A stretch of DNA of 64,000 bases from Cristatella mucedo (Eukaryota > Bryozoa > Phylactolaemata > Cristatellidae), in contig WPIO01000091.1 of assembly GCA_009760855.2 (NCBI GenBank), forward strand, positions 684,001 to 748,000. Direction: 5' to 3'. Shown in pieces: positions 21,459 through 64,000 of this stretch. The notes under the pieces are model-generated. The model had not been told where the DNA came from, ran no database searches, and saw only the letters and a list, made by a program, of their open reading frames with translations. Each line of letters begins with the position of its first letter. The first letter of the stretch is position 1. The translations under genes and the position numbers were made by a program.

Positions 21459-21970
21459 GTAATGTCTAGTTGCCGCCAATTGCAAACAAGATTACTTATG
21501 CCAGTATGTCAGCAAATTACTAACTTTTTATTTCAGAGATGGCTTCCTCAAATGTTTATAGTTAGTGCATAGTTCACAGGCCCTAGCTATTTTCCTGAAA
21601 GTATGAGTCAAATCTCGTTTTACGATCCTGACTTGCTAGCTGTAGCTGCTTAGCTGCTAAAAATGTACCAATTTAGCAGTTAGCACTTGGTCAATTCCAT
21701 ACAGGTCGTCTGTACACAGCTGAAGCTGCTGGGTGGAATAAGTTCATAGAATTCGAATAAGAAGAGCAGAATTATTGCTAGCATAGTTGTCTGTTGAAAG
21801 AACCGGTGCTGCTACCTGTGACATGTCCATTAGATTATTAGGCTTCTCATCGTGCATGCTGAACTGGCATCCACGAACTCTCGGTTTAGCTACCTAGTCC
21901 TTTACTAAATTCGCCCACCAGGCCTGTTGTGTGTACCTAGTTACTGGTGACGCTAAATATTTGGTTGCAG

Positions 21971-22136
21971 CAGCATGCTTCAGGCAAGAATAGTGCTGTC
22001 ATATATTACAGAGAACACCGACATTGAGTCGTGGTTGAACTGCCTTCCGTCGGAAAAAGGAGCGTTGCGTGCCATGCATGGTGATTTGCTCATGGAACTT
22101 CTTTGGATTGAACAAGCAATTAGTAGTCGAGTCGAG
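21971..22136 (+). CDS. IQCC: IQCC-like protein, exon 4 (C-terminal helix)
   Basis: This exon encodes MLQARIVLSYITENTDIES and then MHGDLLMELLWIEQAISSR. The last part matches the second conserved block of IQCC (L-x-M-E-L-L-W-L-Q-Q-A-I-x-S-R). The acceptor is a tandem TTGCAGCAG, and both choices keep the frame. The donor is GAG|GTAACC, phase 0. Two possible terminal exons follow: one at 22,851 (three codons, then TAA overlapping an AATAAA), and one near 28,868 (AAG AAG GTG..., K/R-rich, about 14 codons before a stop). I cannot decide between them. Confidence 0.8.
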
Positions 22137-23554
22137 GTAACCCTGACAACGTTTACAGTGGCACTGAAAACTCTTCTGTTTATCACAGCATTTATTTCAT
22201 CAATGTGAATCGTCCTGATTAGTTTATTTGCTTCTGTGAATTGCCTAGGTAGAGGTCTGTTTCTACTAGGATGCTATGTAAATATATCATTACCCTTATT
22301 AAGGAAATCAATGTGCAAAGCCTTTTTAAAAGTAATCGATTAAAAGGGATCGACTTTTTAACCATTATTCGTGTAAATTAATTTTTGAGGGTGGTCAGGA
22401 GCCTTCGTAATACTTCCATGAAAGCATGCTGATGTTAATACCAGTTGGCACCAATTCCGATCCTTTTGAGTTCCTTTTCTTTGTTAGTCAGCCAGCCACC
22501 AAGGCCTCCAGTTACAAATCTTGTTATTTCCACTCGATCCGCTGTATACTTCTCACTGATTTAATTTAGCATCTGGATTATCCAGTTCTTTCGGCATAAT
22601 CGTTGTTACCAAGCTCAACCGCTGGGCATCGGCTAAGGCTTTGTCTGTCCGAGTTCAAGATATAATATAGATAACAGACTCCTTTGATTTTGCCACCGTG
22701 GAACATGTACTGACTAGCAGGGTCGGCTAGTGCTTTGCACTTCCTGGCAGAATTCAAAGGAAAACCTCAAATCCCAACAAATTCGGTAAAATTGCATTCC
22801 TTGTTATATCCTAGGTCTAGGCACTGGCTGATGGTTACAGCTTGTTGCAGATAAAGCACTAATAAAGGTTTCACATAAAAGTTGCAGGTAAAATACAGAA
22901 TGTCGCACAAGATCCCTGTGCTGACAGTTGAGATAGGCTGTTATGCCCACATTACATTTGTATGCTCCTTCAGTATACTGCGATTACTTAGATCGTCTGT
23001 TGCCTCACTGTTTCTGGTCCAAGCTGTCTCTACATCGTTGTGGTGCCAGTTAGTGGAATTATTTGTGCAAAACACATTTATCTTTTGGCATTGGGTCATG
23101 TAGCAGATATCTGCAACTTCGTGTTATTCACACATGCACAAATCTGCATGCATTTTCCTTGTACGATTGTGATTACTTAATGCAAATATCTTACAAGCTT
23201 ACAAAGCTTTTCAATCAAATTGAATACCAGTACATGCACCAAGGGAATTTGGATGCCCTAATATCCATGTCTCACTTTCACACTGCCACATATGCAACTG
23301 CACCATAACTTATTGAAATGTGATCTCGTCTTAAGAATGCCACCGAATTAAGACTTTCTTACTTTATATATCTTGGCTTTACATATCATGGCTTGTGTCA
23401 AGGCATAAAAGAAGTTGGATCTGGCTCTTGGCAGTTGGCTCTTTTCACCGACTGTAGTAGAAGCAATGGTTTCAGCTTGACACCCAATTCTTAGTCATAA
23501 GCGTACACAGTCATAAGACAGTGAGTGCTTCATGATTTGGCTCGACCACGAAAG
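22137..23554. other. Downstream of IQCC exon 4, no clear feature
   Basis: AT-rich sequence with short spurious ORFs. It contains the possible three-codon terminal exon at 22,851. Confidence 0.4.
22861..22866 (+). terminator. Possible poly(A) signal of the IQCC-like gene
   Basis: AATAAA overlaps the stop codon of the possible three-codon terminal exon that begins at 22,851 after CTTGTTGCAG. It would end the message about 730 bp after exon 4. Confidence 0.3.
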
Positions 23555-24195
23555 GGGAAATTTAAAGCTTCGTGCACTTGTGACATCGCGTCTCATCCTT
23601 AAAACTCACTCGCAGGTCTTGCTGCCTATGCAATTAGATGCATGCAGTCGATGCCAACCTAGGCAGCTGTGTCGTGCAAGTTCCAACTGCCATATTATGC
23701 CATACCTCTCACCGATCTACTCAGGCTCCCTAATCCCAAGCAGCATACCGACTTAAGGTTCGACTGCTCAACTTTAGGCCCCTTCGTTCTCTTGCGTCAG
23801 CCTATCACCTATCCGAACTACTTCCTGATCAGTTATTCATCGTATCACATGCTTTTTCACTCCAGCTGGGGGAGTGAAACCCCCACTTAAGAAGCATACG
23901 AACTAATGGCACGGTCCCAAAAGGTTTGAGTTGGTTTTAGGCACAGTTTAATGACTTATGTCCCGACATCTCTTGATATGACGAAATTTAAGGATAAGCT
24001 AAAGATATTCTTGTTCCTCACTGCATTTGTTGGATCCACATGAATTGTCTGTCGTGTGCTTGTGCATGCTCACACCTGTGCATTTTATTGCTAACCATTT
24101 GGCCATGCTTTCTTTGCAGCAGCATATGTAAGAGCGGAGAAAGAAAGGCATTTAGTGTTCTACAAAGGTGCTGCTGTACAAATTTCTTATTATTG
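23555..24195 (+). mobile_element. LINE-A fragment, strongly diverged
   Basis: Matches the C-terminal reverse-transcriptase segment and 3' end of LINE-A with many indels; the hairpin is worn. A small minus-strand piece is mixed in near 23.89-23.96 kb. Confidence 0.55.
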
Positions 24196-24224
24196 TTATG
24201 CTGAGGCTTTATGTAGGCCCTATT

Positions 24225-25320
24225 TCTAGTAATGTCATGTAATGTATCCCCATCTGTAACTCCACAAAGCCATTAAGACTATGTGGGTGTTACTCAGGAG
24301 AGTTTTGTATAGCGCTCTCACAGCCTAAGCAGTTTCGGTACGCATTCGGTAGCCAACAGACTTAATCTCGTACAACAAAGAGAAAGTGAGAAGCATAGCA
24401 GAGTCAAGAAAGCAGTTGAGATAGTGAGTAGCATGGAAGTAGCAGCTCAGGACAGCTGCTGCACAGGATGTGTCGTAGTCGGCAGCCAGAGAGTAGTTGT
24501 TGCATAAGAATTGTGGAAGCGAGTTCTACAGTCTAGGACCTGCAGAGCTAAAGCTTCTGTCTCCAACGGTCTTTAGGCGGATGAATGGAACAGCAACTTA
24601 TTGTCCATACAGGACCTGAGGGTGCGAAGAGGCTGAAACTGGTGCACCAGTTCAGCTAGGTATGGAGGAGCCAAGCCGTGGCGGGCCTTGTGGGTCAGCG
24701 TAAGAACTTTGCTCTGTATCCGGTGATCAACCGGCATTCATCCTAGCTCTTCCAGCTCAGGAGACACGTGCTCAAACCTCTGTGACTTGAAGACTGGCCT
24801 TGCAGCCATATTCATAGCCAGCTTCAGTGGCCTAGTTGCTTTCATTGGTAGCCCAGCCAAAAAGGAATTACAATAATCAAACCGAGACAGAACTAAAGAG
24901 CTAGTTAATTTTTTTGCAAGCCACTGTGGGAGACAGCTCCTAATTTTGGATAGGGATCGGACGTGATGGCTAGCTGCAGAAGAGTCTTCTGAATGAACCT
25001 TTTAAAATTGAGGCAGATGTCGAAAATGACACCTACATTTCGAGCACGTGGTGAAGGTCGCACAACAGCATCACCTATTAGAAGAGCAAAGCCATTTAAT
25101 CCAGCCACACGCTTAGGATGTCCTATGAGAAGCAGTTCAGTTCTATCGTCATTTAGTTTCAAGAAGTTTTCCGACATCCAAGATCGAATGTCGGCAAGGC
25201 TAGCATTCAGTTTATCAGTTGCTGTAGTAGATTCCGACGGTTTGAATGACAAAATAATAATTTCGACAGCTGAGTATCGTCAGCATAAAAGTCATATCCT
25301 ATTCCATGGGCCATAATCAC
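24225..25320 (-). mobile_element. LINE-B copy, dead
   Basis: From the plus strand it begins with the inverted LINE-B 3' end (ATGTAATGTATCCCCATCTG, TAACTCCACAAAGCC). The reverse complement then gives the C-terminal region and, at 24,905-25,252, WMSENFLKLNDDRTELLLIG. Interrupted by stops. Confidence 0.82.
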
Positions 25321-25429
25321 TATTTCTAGTGCTTTAGGAAGAGCTGTCTCGATAGCTCGATCGGTAGATTGTACTGGACAGGCAAAATAGAGGTAGCAGG
25401 ACGTCCTCTGGAAGTCCTACTATCCTACA

Positions 25430-25548
25430 TGATATTACTCACCATTCAATTGCATTTCCCTTTGCAGCAAGTGTAAAGCGTCTAGAAAGAGATTAAGTTA
25501 TCTGAGGGCGCTTTATTAAGAGCATTATTATTATTATTATTATTAATT
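25430..25548 (+). mobile_element. LINE-A 3' end alone
   Basis: Contains TTTGCAGCAAGTGTAAAGCG, TCTAGAAAGAGATTAAGTTA, CTGAGGGCGCTTTATTAAGA and an (ATT)n tail. Heavily 5'-truncated. Confidence 0.8.
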
Positions 25549-26299
25549 CCGTAGGCGAAAATTTGGCACTCAGTCCCACTGCCTCTCAGACGGCCTCTGA
25601 TCGCTCAGCATTTAGAACATGTCATCCCTTTCACTGCTGAATTATGATTACACAAAACCACTACTGGTCGTCGGGGTTACGACTGGGCTAACAGTAGCAA
25701 GACAGGCTCATTCACTAATGGCTTTGAAAGATGCTCAGAAGTTTATTACCATCGACTAGGGGGGCCTTTTCGATACTAAATGAGAACTGACCTGGTCTTG
25801 CTCAGTCTCTTCTTGGCTGTGGAGAAATAGTTTACCAATCTGGCTCAGATTTGGCAATCCGCCATATCCATGGCCAATTAGTGATTAGGTAATCAGCGAT
25901 TCGTATTTTTAGAACCTTGCAGCATCTATACAGCTGCAGCGGATCCTTGTTGCTCTGAAATCCGAGATGACCGGTCATGATCAATCGGTGTTTTGCCCCA
26001 TGTTCTGAAACTGATTTCCAGGTGGCATGCATTACATTCTGGTGAATGTTTTGCAGTGTAGGAGTGAGTAGGATCTTCTTGTAACCGTTATTTTGCTAAC
26101 GTGTTCGTGTAGCCAATTTTATTTAAGCCACACCGTGATAACACTCTTTTACACGTCTTCCTTAAAGTACGGCTGGAGTTAGAGACTTAGCTCTTCTAAT
26201 CTGCGGTGCCGTAGTGCGACTAGCGTCAAGTTTCCGTAATTTAAATGACCTTTTTGACGACTGATTAGCTTGCTAAAGTTACTTTCAGAATACCCCCTC

Positions 26300-26400
26300 C
26301 ATGGTTAGTCGCAAGGTTCAATCCTTGTCTAAGATTGGAGACTAGCTACGGCTGTGGCTAGCTAAAGATCTCAGTGTCTCCCTTGTTCTATCTTGATTGG
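26300..26400 (+). mobile_element. LINE-B fragment
   Basis: About 100 bp similar to the LINE-B segment at 27.25-27.35 kb (the part encoding I-R-S-L-S-K-I-R-S-C-L-P-Q-W-L), with many changes. Confidence 0.45.
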
Positions 26401-26404
26401 ATAA

Positions 26405-27025
<621 letters not shown>

Positions 27026-27034
27026 TTAAATAAA

Positions 27035-27976
27035 TTGAGTCAGACGAGTGAGTGTTACTTTGAAACCGAACTGCTTCTCATAGGACACCCTAAGCGTGTG
27101 GCTGGATTAAAAGGCTTTGCTGTTCTAATAGGTGATGCTATTGTGCGACCTTCACCACGTGCTCGTAATCTAGGTGTCGTGTTCGACAGCTGCCTCAATT
27201 TCAAAAGCTTCATTCAGAAGACTGCCTCTACAGCTAGCCATCACATCCGATCCCTATCCAAGATTAGAAGCTGTCTCCCACAGTGGCTTGTAAAAAATTT
27301 AACTAGCTCTTTAGTTCTGTCTCGGCTTGATTATTGTAATTCTTTTTTGGCTGGGCTGCCAAAGAAAGCTATTATGCCACTTCAGCGGACTATGAATATG
27401 GCTGCAAGGCTGGTCTTCAAGTCCCAGCGGTTTGAGCACGTGTCACCTCTGCTGAAAGAGCTAGGATGGTTGCCGGTTGAGCAAAGGATACAGAGCAAAG
27501 TTCTTACGCTGACCCATAAGGCCCGCCAGGGCTTGGCTCCTTCGTACCTAGCTGAACTGCTGCATCAGTTTCAGCCTGTTCGCGCCCTCAGGCCCTGTGT
27601 GGACAAGAAATTAGCTGTCCCATTCCTCCGCTTAAAGACAGTTGGCGACAGAAGCTTTAGCTCTGCAGGTCCTAGACTGTGGAACTTGCTTCCACAATTC
27701 TTAAGCAACGACATCTACTCTCCAACTGCCGACTATGGCACATCTTTTTCAGCGGTCCTGAACTGCTACTTCCATGCTACTCACTACCTCAACTTCTCTC
27801 CTGACTCTGCTATGCTTCCCACTTTCTCTTTGTTGCGTGAGACGAAGTCTGTTGGCTACCGAATGCGTACCGAAAGCCGCTTAGGCTGTGAGTGCGCTAT
27901 ATAATAAAAACTCTCCTGCGTAACCCCAGAGAACTTAGTCTTTTAGGCGACTTTGTGGAGTTACTGACGGAGATAA
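27035..27976 (+). mobile_element. LINE-B copy, 5'-truncated, youngest looking
   Basis: A frame open for 289 codons (27,035-27,904) covers the reverse transcriptase after the YADD box to its C-terminus: RARNLGVVFDSCLNFKSF, LDYCNSFLAGLPKKAIMPL and DRSFSSAGPRLWN. The 3' UTR ends in the LINE-B hairpin and GGAGATA. It lacks the endonuclease and catalytic motif, so it cannot move on its own. Confidence 0.88.
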
Positions 27977-28590
27977 GCCTGATTGAAAAGTAGTTCTGAT
28001 AGTGAATGAACAGACGTGGATATGAGTGGCAAAACCTTTAAGTCGGTAGGCTGCTTGATGAGGAGCTAGTCCAGGTTGGTGGGCAGTGGTTCAATGTGGC
28101 AAGTGCAATGTTCGCGACAGACCAGCCTAGCTTGACAGCATTTAGGGGGTCCCTGTGATTCGTTCGTTATATGCTTGTGCATGCTGACAGTGTTGCATGC
28201 TGCTACTAACCACACTTGCATGCTGATCCTGTGCATGTCACCCCTAACCATGTTATTCATGTTTTTTATCAATCATGATATTACTCACCATTCAATTGCG
28301 GTTCCCTTTGCAGCAAATGTAAAGCACCTAGAATGAGATTGAGTTCTCTGAGGATGCTTTATCAAGTTATTATTAGCTTCAGAGTTTGTCACCAATTGTA
28401 ATTGCCTTATCGTACCGGCCATGAGATCTGCAAGTAGTTAGTTAGAGCAGTTGAGGCTGGATGTCACAAATGCATGGACCAACTTGGATGTAGTTTCCCG
28501 ATATTCCGACTTTTTGCAGTGTTATGTAACTGAAAGTAGGCTAACTGTGGAGCTGATGTGCTCGTCTAGAGAAAAATGTTATGGAACTTT
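27977..28590 (-). mobile_element. LINE-A fragment interrupted by a LINE-A 3' end
   Basis: Minus-strand LINE-A sequence (27,977-28,133 and 28,374-28,590) that reads continuously once the plus-strand insert 28,134-28,373 is left out. Confidence 0.75.
28134..28373 (+). mobile_element. LINE-A 3' end nested in another LINE-A, with 6-bp target duplication
   Basis: A 240-bp, 5'-truncated copy: GACAGCATTTAGGGGGTCCC, 3' UTR, then hairpin GTAAAGCACCTAGAATGAGA..TTCTCTGAGGATGCTTTATC and a short ATTAT tail. TAGCTT lies directly on both sides (28,128-28,133 and 28,374-28,379). Confidence 0.85.
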
Positions 28591-29058
28591 TTGGGTATTG
28601 CCCAAAATCTATTTGTGTTGAATGGAGTAATCCCCTCCTACTTCAAAAGAATTTCCGAAATGGTATCTTTGATAATATCCTATTACGTAATTATCAAGGG
28701 AGTTCATTTTGAATGAGGAATCAATTGAAATTGAGGTATGAAGCAGTCGATAAGCTGATGAATTATAGTAGCTCACCTTGCTTTGGCTTTCCTTTTGCCA
28801 ATTTTTTTATTTTTTAACGTCTCTATTTGGGTTAAGTTTTAAGCCTTTGCTCCTCATCTCAAGAAGAAGGTGAAGAAGTTCCTGAGAAGATCGTCTGATC
28901 GCTGCTAGATTAAGATCAAGAGCTATTGGCATAGGAAATATGTACTGTTGGCATATTTACTTTCTGAGCTGCCTCGAGTGAGCAATGCAAGCATTAATCA
29001 AGGTGGACCAATCATTCGATACCGAGTAGTGTGTGCAGAGTTTCGCTTTTTATTTTAG

Positions 29059-29243
29059 TATCTTGCTATCAAAGCGAAGATGGGAGGTCAAAAGACTTGA
29101 TTGAGCTGTTCCATCTAAGACAGTTCGATCTCAAAGCAGCTGATACCATATGGTGGTTAGGCTTGGAGGCTACAAGGTCTCGCAGTCTTTCTGCTCCACA
29201 CACCGCAAGGAAGAATCTGTCAAGATCAGATTCGAGTATACCT
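29059..29243 (+). CDS. Candidate internal exon, unrecognised plus-strand gene
   Basis: Between a strong acceptor (TTTCGCTTTTTATTTTAG) and donor (CCT|GTATGT), one frame is open for 61 codons: SEDGRSKDLIELFHLRQFDL, KAADTIWWLGLEATRSRSLS and then RKNLSRSDSSIP. It starts in phase 1 and ends in phase 0. It might belong to the 3' part of the IQCC-like gene or to a separate gene; the phase does not fit IQCC exon 4 directly. Confidence 0.4.
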
Positions 29244-29483
29244 GTATGTTTTGCTGCTTATAAGCAGTATGCAATTTTAATAAATTATTTTTTTATTCGA
29301 TGCTTACGTGTATTTAATGCTGGTCTATCGCACGATCTCCAGTCTTAACTTCCTAAAGCCTATAAGTAAATATGTGGTCAAACTCACTAAAATGTGCCTA
29401 ATTTTGACAAACGGCATCAATGTGGGAAGGTCTTATACAACAATATATTTCGTCAACCACCGTCCCTGCGGCAGCACTTGAAG

Positions 29484-29489
29484 TTTATT
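29484..29489 (-). terminator. Poly(A) signal after the 29.5-kb terminal exon
   Basis: AATAAA on the minus strand, 17-22 bp after the stop codon at 29,506-29,508. Confidence 0.6.
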
Positions 29490-29505
29490 TAATATCGCTT
29501 GATTA

Positions 29506-29739
29506 CTATTTGAGAGAAGCGTTTAGCTTATTAAAGAAACTAAGCACTTTATGGAGCTGACGCAAGAAGACCATCCAGCATGCTCTCTCCAAGTGGCCAA
29601 TGTGGTCTGTAACCAATGAAGCCAAGGCGGCTGCTAAATTAGACCTGCTAGTCGAGAGGTGCTCAAGAAACCAGTCGGGGGAGACTGCATCCCGTAACAA
29701 TTTCAGAAATTCATGGAATGGAGTCGGGAACTTGGTTGC
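29506..29739 (-). CDS. Terminal exon of an unrecognised minus-strand gene
   Basis: The minus strand is open from an acceptor (GGCATTACAG) for 77 codons to TAG: ATKFPTPFHEFLKLLRDAV, SPDWFLEHLSTSRSNLAAAL and then MVFLRQLHKVLSFFNKLNA. The pattern of hydrophobic residues suggests packed helices of an alpha-solenoid or similar scaffold. An AATAAA follows 17 bp after the stop. The other exons should lie upstream, at higher coordinates, between here and the cyclase gene or interleaved with it; I did not find them. Phase 0 at the start also fits cyclase exon 17, but the normal exon 18 clearly encodes the conserved end of that protein. Confidence 0.6.
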   Translation of the reverse strand, partial: ATKFPTPFHEFLKLLRDAVSPDWFLEHLSTSRSNLAAALASLVTDHIGHLERACWMVFLRQLHKVLSFFNKLNASLK

Positions 29740-30129
29740 CTGTAATGCCTTTAAGTGTAGGGGCTGGCTGTTTTACAGTTGACGCAGTTACAGTTACAGT
29801 TTTACAGTTTACGCATGAGCTCACGTGATTAGTAGAGTAGTCAATCTGATAGGGGATGCAGAAGCCTAACGATCCTATCTGCAATAATACACATCAACGT
29901 GCAAGCAATTTCATCGTGGAGCCCGAATTGCAGATTAGCACAAGGCCTGGGGCGCGGGTATGGCTGCCTGTGCTTGTGCCTGGATTCGCGAAAGTTCATG
30001 CAGTCCTGTGCACGAGAAACCTCACAGGAGCTTTGCTCAGGACCCCCTCTCGTGCTTGTGCCAGAAACTATCTTCTATTACGCAGCAAGCGTCTGCTACT
30101 ACTGAAATAGGACTCTTACAAGGGGTGTA

Positions 30130-30500
30130 AAACTTGGTAGCTATGCCTTATTCGTCGTGAACGTCGTCACTGCCACATTCCACACATCTTGCCAATCTGC
30201 ACTTGCTCCTCCATCAAGCATCGTATCGACTTAGAGATTGCGTCACTCGCTTTTAGTTCCCCTTGCACTCTTGCCCCAGCCTACCTATCCCGACGGCATT
30301 CCTATCATTCAAGGCATCGTACCACCTGCTCTTCTTACTCAAGTCGTGCAACTGTTCCTCAAAACAGCCTCAAATCTTTGGAGACCAGGCCTTCAGTCAA
30401 TATCCTCCCAAAGCCTGACTCACTCCAGACTGACATTGCGACACCCCACGATCTGACGAAATTCGAAAAGAAGCTAAAAATCTGTAGCCTTTTGCTATGC
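30130..30500 (+). mobile_element. LINE-A C-terminal fragment
   Basis: Worn match to the LINE-A reverse-transcriptase C-terminus (segments for L-A-P-A-Y-L-S, a serine-rich stretch, and the F-E-K-K-L-K end), with frameshifts. Confidence 0.65.
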
Positions 30501-30584
30501 GTTCCCGTGGGTTCTAAAATTATATGCGAAGTGAATTGCAAGTTGATTCGCTTCTTTTCAACTCGTGTAAAGTTGTACCGGGGG

Positions 30585-30681
30585 ATGGTTGCTTCAACTC
30601 CAGCCACAGCTGTTATCGGTTCTGCACAGCCACGCCCGAGCGTTCTCGTGTCGAAAAAGCTGCTTTCCTTAATGTCCGAAG
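30585..30681 (+). CDS. Candidate first exon, plus strand
   Basis: An ATG opens MVASTPATAVIGSAQPRPSV then SKKLLSLMSE and reaches a strong donor GAAG|GTGAGT. I see no matching downstream exon, and the cyclase gene occupies the opposite strand from 31.3 kb on, so a gene here would run antisense to it. Confidence 0.2.
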
Positions 30682-30846
30682 GTGAGTTGCGTGTTCGAGG
30701 CATAAGCAAATCGCACACGGCCTCCGACTAGAGGTATATTGGCTACAGTTTATTCGGCGGGCCTGTTCGTAGCGCAATAGGCGCGATCGCTGATCTTGAT
30801 CAATCAATCATGCTTCATTTGCAGCATGTATACCGAAGGCCGCTTA

Positions 30847-31100
30847 ATAATAATAATAATAATTCACTTGATAAAGCGCCCTCAGAGAACTTAATCTCTC
30901 TGGGCGCTTTACATTTGCTGTAAAGTGAAATGCAATTGAATGGTAAGTAAAATCATGCTTGAAAAACAAACGAAATGAATAATATGGTTAGGAGTGACAT
31001 GCACAGGGTCAGCATGCAAATGTGGTTAGTGGCAGCATGCACAGTGACAGCACGCATAAGCACATCAAGGACGAATCACGGGGACCCACTAAATGCTGTC
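30847..31100 (-). mobile_element. LINE-A 3' end alone
   Basis: From the plus strand: (AAT)n, TTCACTTGATAAAGCGCCCT, CAGAGAACTTAATCTCTCTG, GGCGCTTTACATTTGCTG, then 3' UTR. The hairpin stem is perfect over AAAGCGCC/GGCGCTTT. Confidence 0.85.
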
Positions 31101-31187
31101 CTTCTTATCTTACGCCCTGGTTCTGGGCGAGCTCCGCCAGTTGTTCTCCGTTCGACTACGCGTGGCAACTCTATCATCTCCCTCCTG

Positions 31188-31262
31188 TGAATAATAATAA
31201 TACTACATGTCTCTAACGCCCTCAGAGAACTAAATCTCTTTCTAGGCACTTTACAATTGATT
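31188..31262 (-). mobile_element. LINE-A 3' end alone, very short
   Basis: (AAT)n then ACGCCCTCAGAGAACTAAAT, CTCTTTCTAGGCACTTTAC. Only tail and hairpin remain. It sits near the end of the cyclase transcript. Confidence 0.75.
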
Positions 31263-31306
31263 TCTGCTGCCTCACAAGGTCTATTTAAAACCGGTCTCCC
31301 TCCTCG

Positions 31307-31312
31307 TTTATT
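31307..31312 (-). terminator. Candidate poly(A) signal of the guanylate cyclase gene
   Basis: AATAAA on the minus strand, about 390 bp after the stop codon at 31,703. It is the first canonical signal I see downstream of the stop. Confidence 0.4.
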
Positions 31313-31702
31313 ACTAGTCGCTCTGGCGCCACTGGCTGTTGGTCTCAAAGACTAGGCCCAACCTTTGGAGCCTTCGGTCAACTCATAAACGGTTGGTCAA
31401 TAGTCGCGCTTGGCTCAGCCAGACGCCTCAGCCGCACAAAGCCTACGCCCTCTCTCTACCACACTGCCCCTGAACTGCCTGAACTGATTCTCGCTTGTCA
31501 TCCAACCTATTTCCCTGCCTCGTGTTTGATACCTTCGAGCACTCCCGCTACAAAGTGACTAGAAAGATATTTGATTCACTTAAAGCACTGTATACATTTT
31601 GAATTACTATGATTTCCATGGACGAGTTGTTTTCGCTTTGGCAGAATCCAAAACGAATGGACTATAACATGCATGCACGGCAGAAAGAGGGGGCTGCGAT
31701 AT

Positions 31703-63166
<31,464 letters not shown>

Positions 63167-63873
63167 CTGCAAAAGGAAATTTTTCACGGCAATTCTACAA
63201 CCACTCTGAAATGAAATTCGGTTGCATTTCTATAGACTAAACGAGCCTGAAAAATAAGGCGGTCGAACGTCCACGATCTTCCGGTGCTGATACTAAAAAT
63301 CCCCAGAACCAGGGCAGAGCATGTAGCAACTTCGCAAGAGCCTTGCAACCTTAGAATGCGTACGCCATCGCGAGCTAATGAATGCGTCGGTAAATGAAAG
63401 GACGTGCAGCATGAAAGCACAGAGTTGTATTGCATGCGGTCGCCTGCTAGGAAAACCTTATGTAACGATCGCCTTGCCGTGGTTGCTGAAATCCGTTCTC
63501 AACTCTAAAAGGACCTGTCGTGAGAGTTAATTGTTCTTCTTACGGTCGCGATCCATTTTTGCGTTGTACAAATGCCGAGCGCGTTTAGGTATCAGCGGAG
63601 GCACTCTAGAGCGGAGCTTAATAGCTTGGCCCCGCGGCTGCCGCGGGGCTCCGACTCATCCCGTGCAGCTATCGCTTCGACGACCATCTCCCTGGGAAGA
63701 TAACTCCGACCACTACGCGTAAAAACCTCCGGTCGCGCATTCACTTAGGCGGACCTTCGATTTAGTTTCGGCCACGTGACCCGTTCGTTCGATACAAGCG
63801 GCCATAGCTAAATCTTCTTGTGCCACTGGCTTGTTGACCTATCTCTCTTGCCTTAGACTCGAGTTGATAACTG

Positions 63874-63875
<2 letters not shown>
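63167..63875. other. Upstream of the first cyclase exon found
   Basis: I searched the minus strand for the N-terminal ectodomain (a signal peptide, an A-V-x-x-V-N-type helix, a G-P-x-C motif) and saw nothing convincing. The missing exons are either very diverged or beyond 64,000. Confidence 0.4.

Positions 63876-63954
<79 letters not shown>
63876..63954. repeat. GA microsatellite
   Basis: About 79 bp of perfect GA repeats in the region upstream of the first cyclase exon found. Confidence 0.97.
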
Positions 63955-63956
<2 letters not shown>

Positions 63957-64000
63957 GGCTGTAGTAAGAATGCGCTGTCGAGCCCCGCCATTAAGCGTCG

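Overview
This is nuclear DNA from an animal, probably an invertebrate. The genes are split by introns with GT..AG borders, the spaces are packed with decayed LINEs, SINEs, DNA transposons and microsatellites, and the recognisable proteins (BORC subunit 8, an IQCC-like protein, a receptor guanylate cyclase) are animal families. There is no bacterial gene layout, CRISPR array or rRNA. I cannot name the species.

Left part (1-31 kb). A plus-strand gene I cannot name seems to end near 7.6 kb, tail-to-tail with BORCS8 on the minus strand (two exons, 12,939 to 7,897). BORCS8 starts head-to-head with an IQCC-like gene on the plus strand (exons from 13,529 to at least 22,136); only about 590 bp separates the two start codons. 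A minus-strand ORF of unknown function lies inside an IQCC intron at 15.7-16.0 kb. At 29.5-29.7 kb is the last exon of another minus-strand gene, with a poly(A) signal just after its stop.

Right part (31.3-63.2 kb). One minus-strand gene for a membrane receptor guanylate cyclase fills this half. I assembled 18 exons whose reading phases all agree and which together encode 1,113 residues: ligand-binding ectodomain, membrane segment, kinase-homology domain, signalling helix, cyclase domain and a long C-terminal tail. The signal peptide and the first part of the ectodomain were not found; they lie upstream of 63,166, perhaps outside the window.

Repeats. Two non-LTR LINE families of CR1/L2 type account for most of the filler. 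LINE-A ends in a conserved hairpin followed by a TTA-rich tail; LINE-B ends in a different hairpin followed by ACATT repeats. A tRNA-derived SINE (SINE-1) carries the LINE-A hairpin at its 3' end, which suggests that LINE-A machinery copied it. A second tRNA-derived SINE has four copies. A SPIN-type hAT element lies in a cyclase intron. CT/GA microsatellites have expanded at several places, some inside LINE-A copies. Two minisatellites lie in the same cyclase intron: one of 12 bp that is rich in GGG runs on the transcript strand, and one of 32 bp with a hairpin in every unit.
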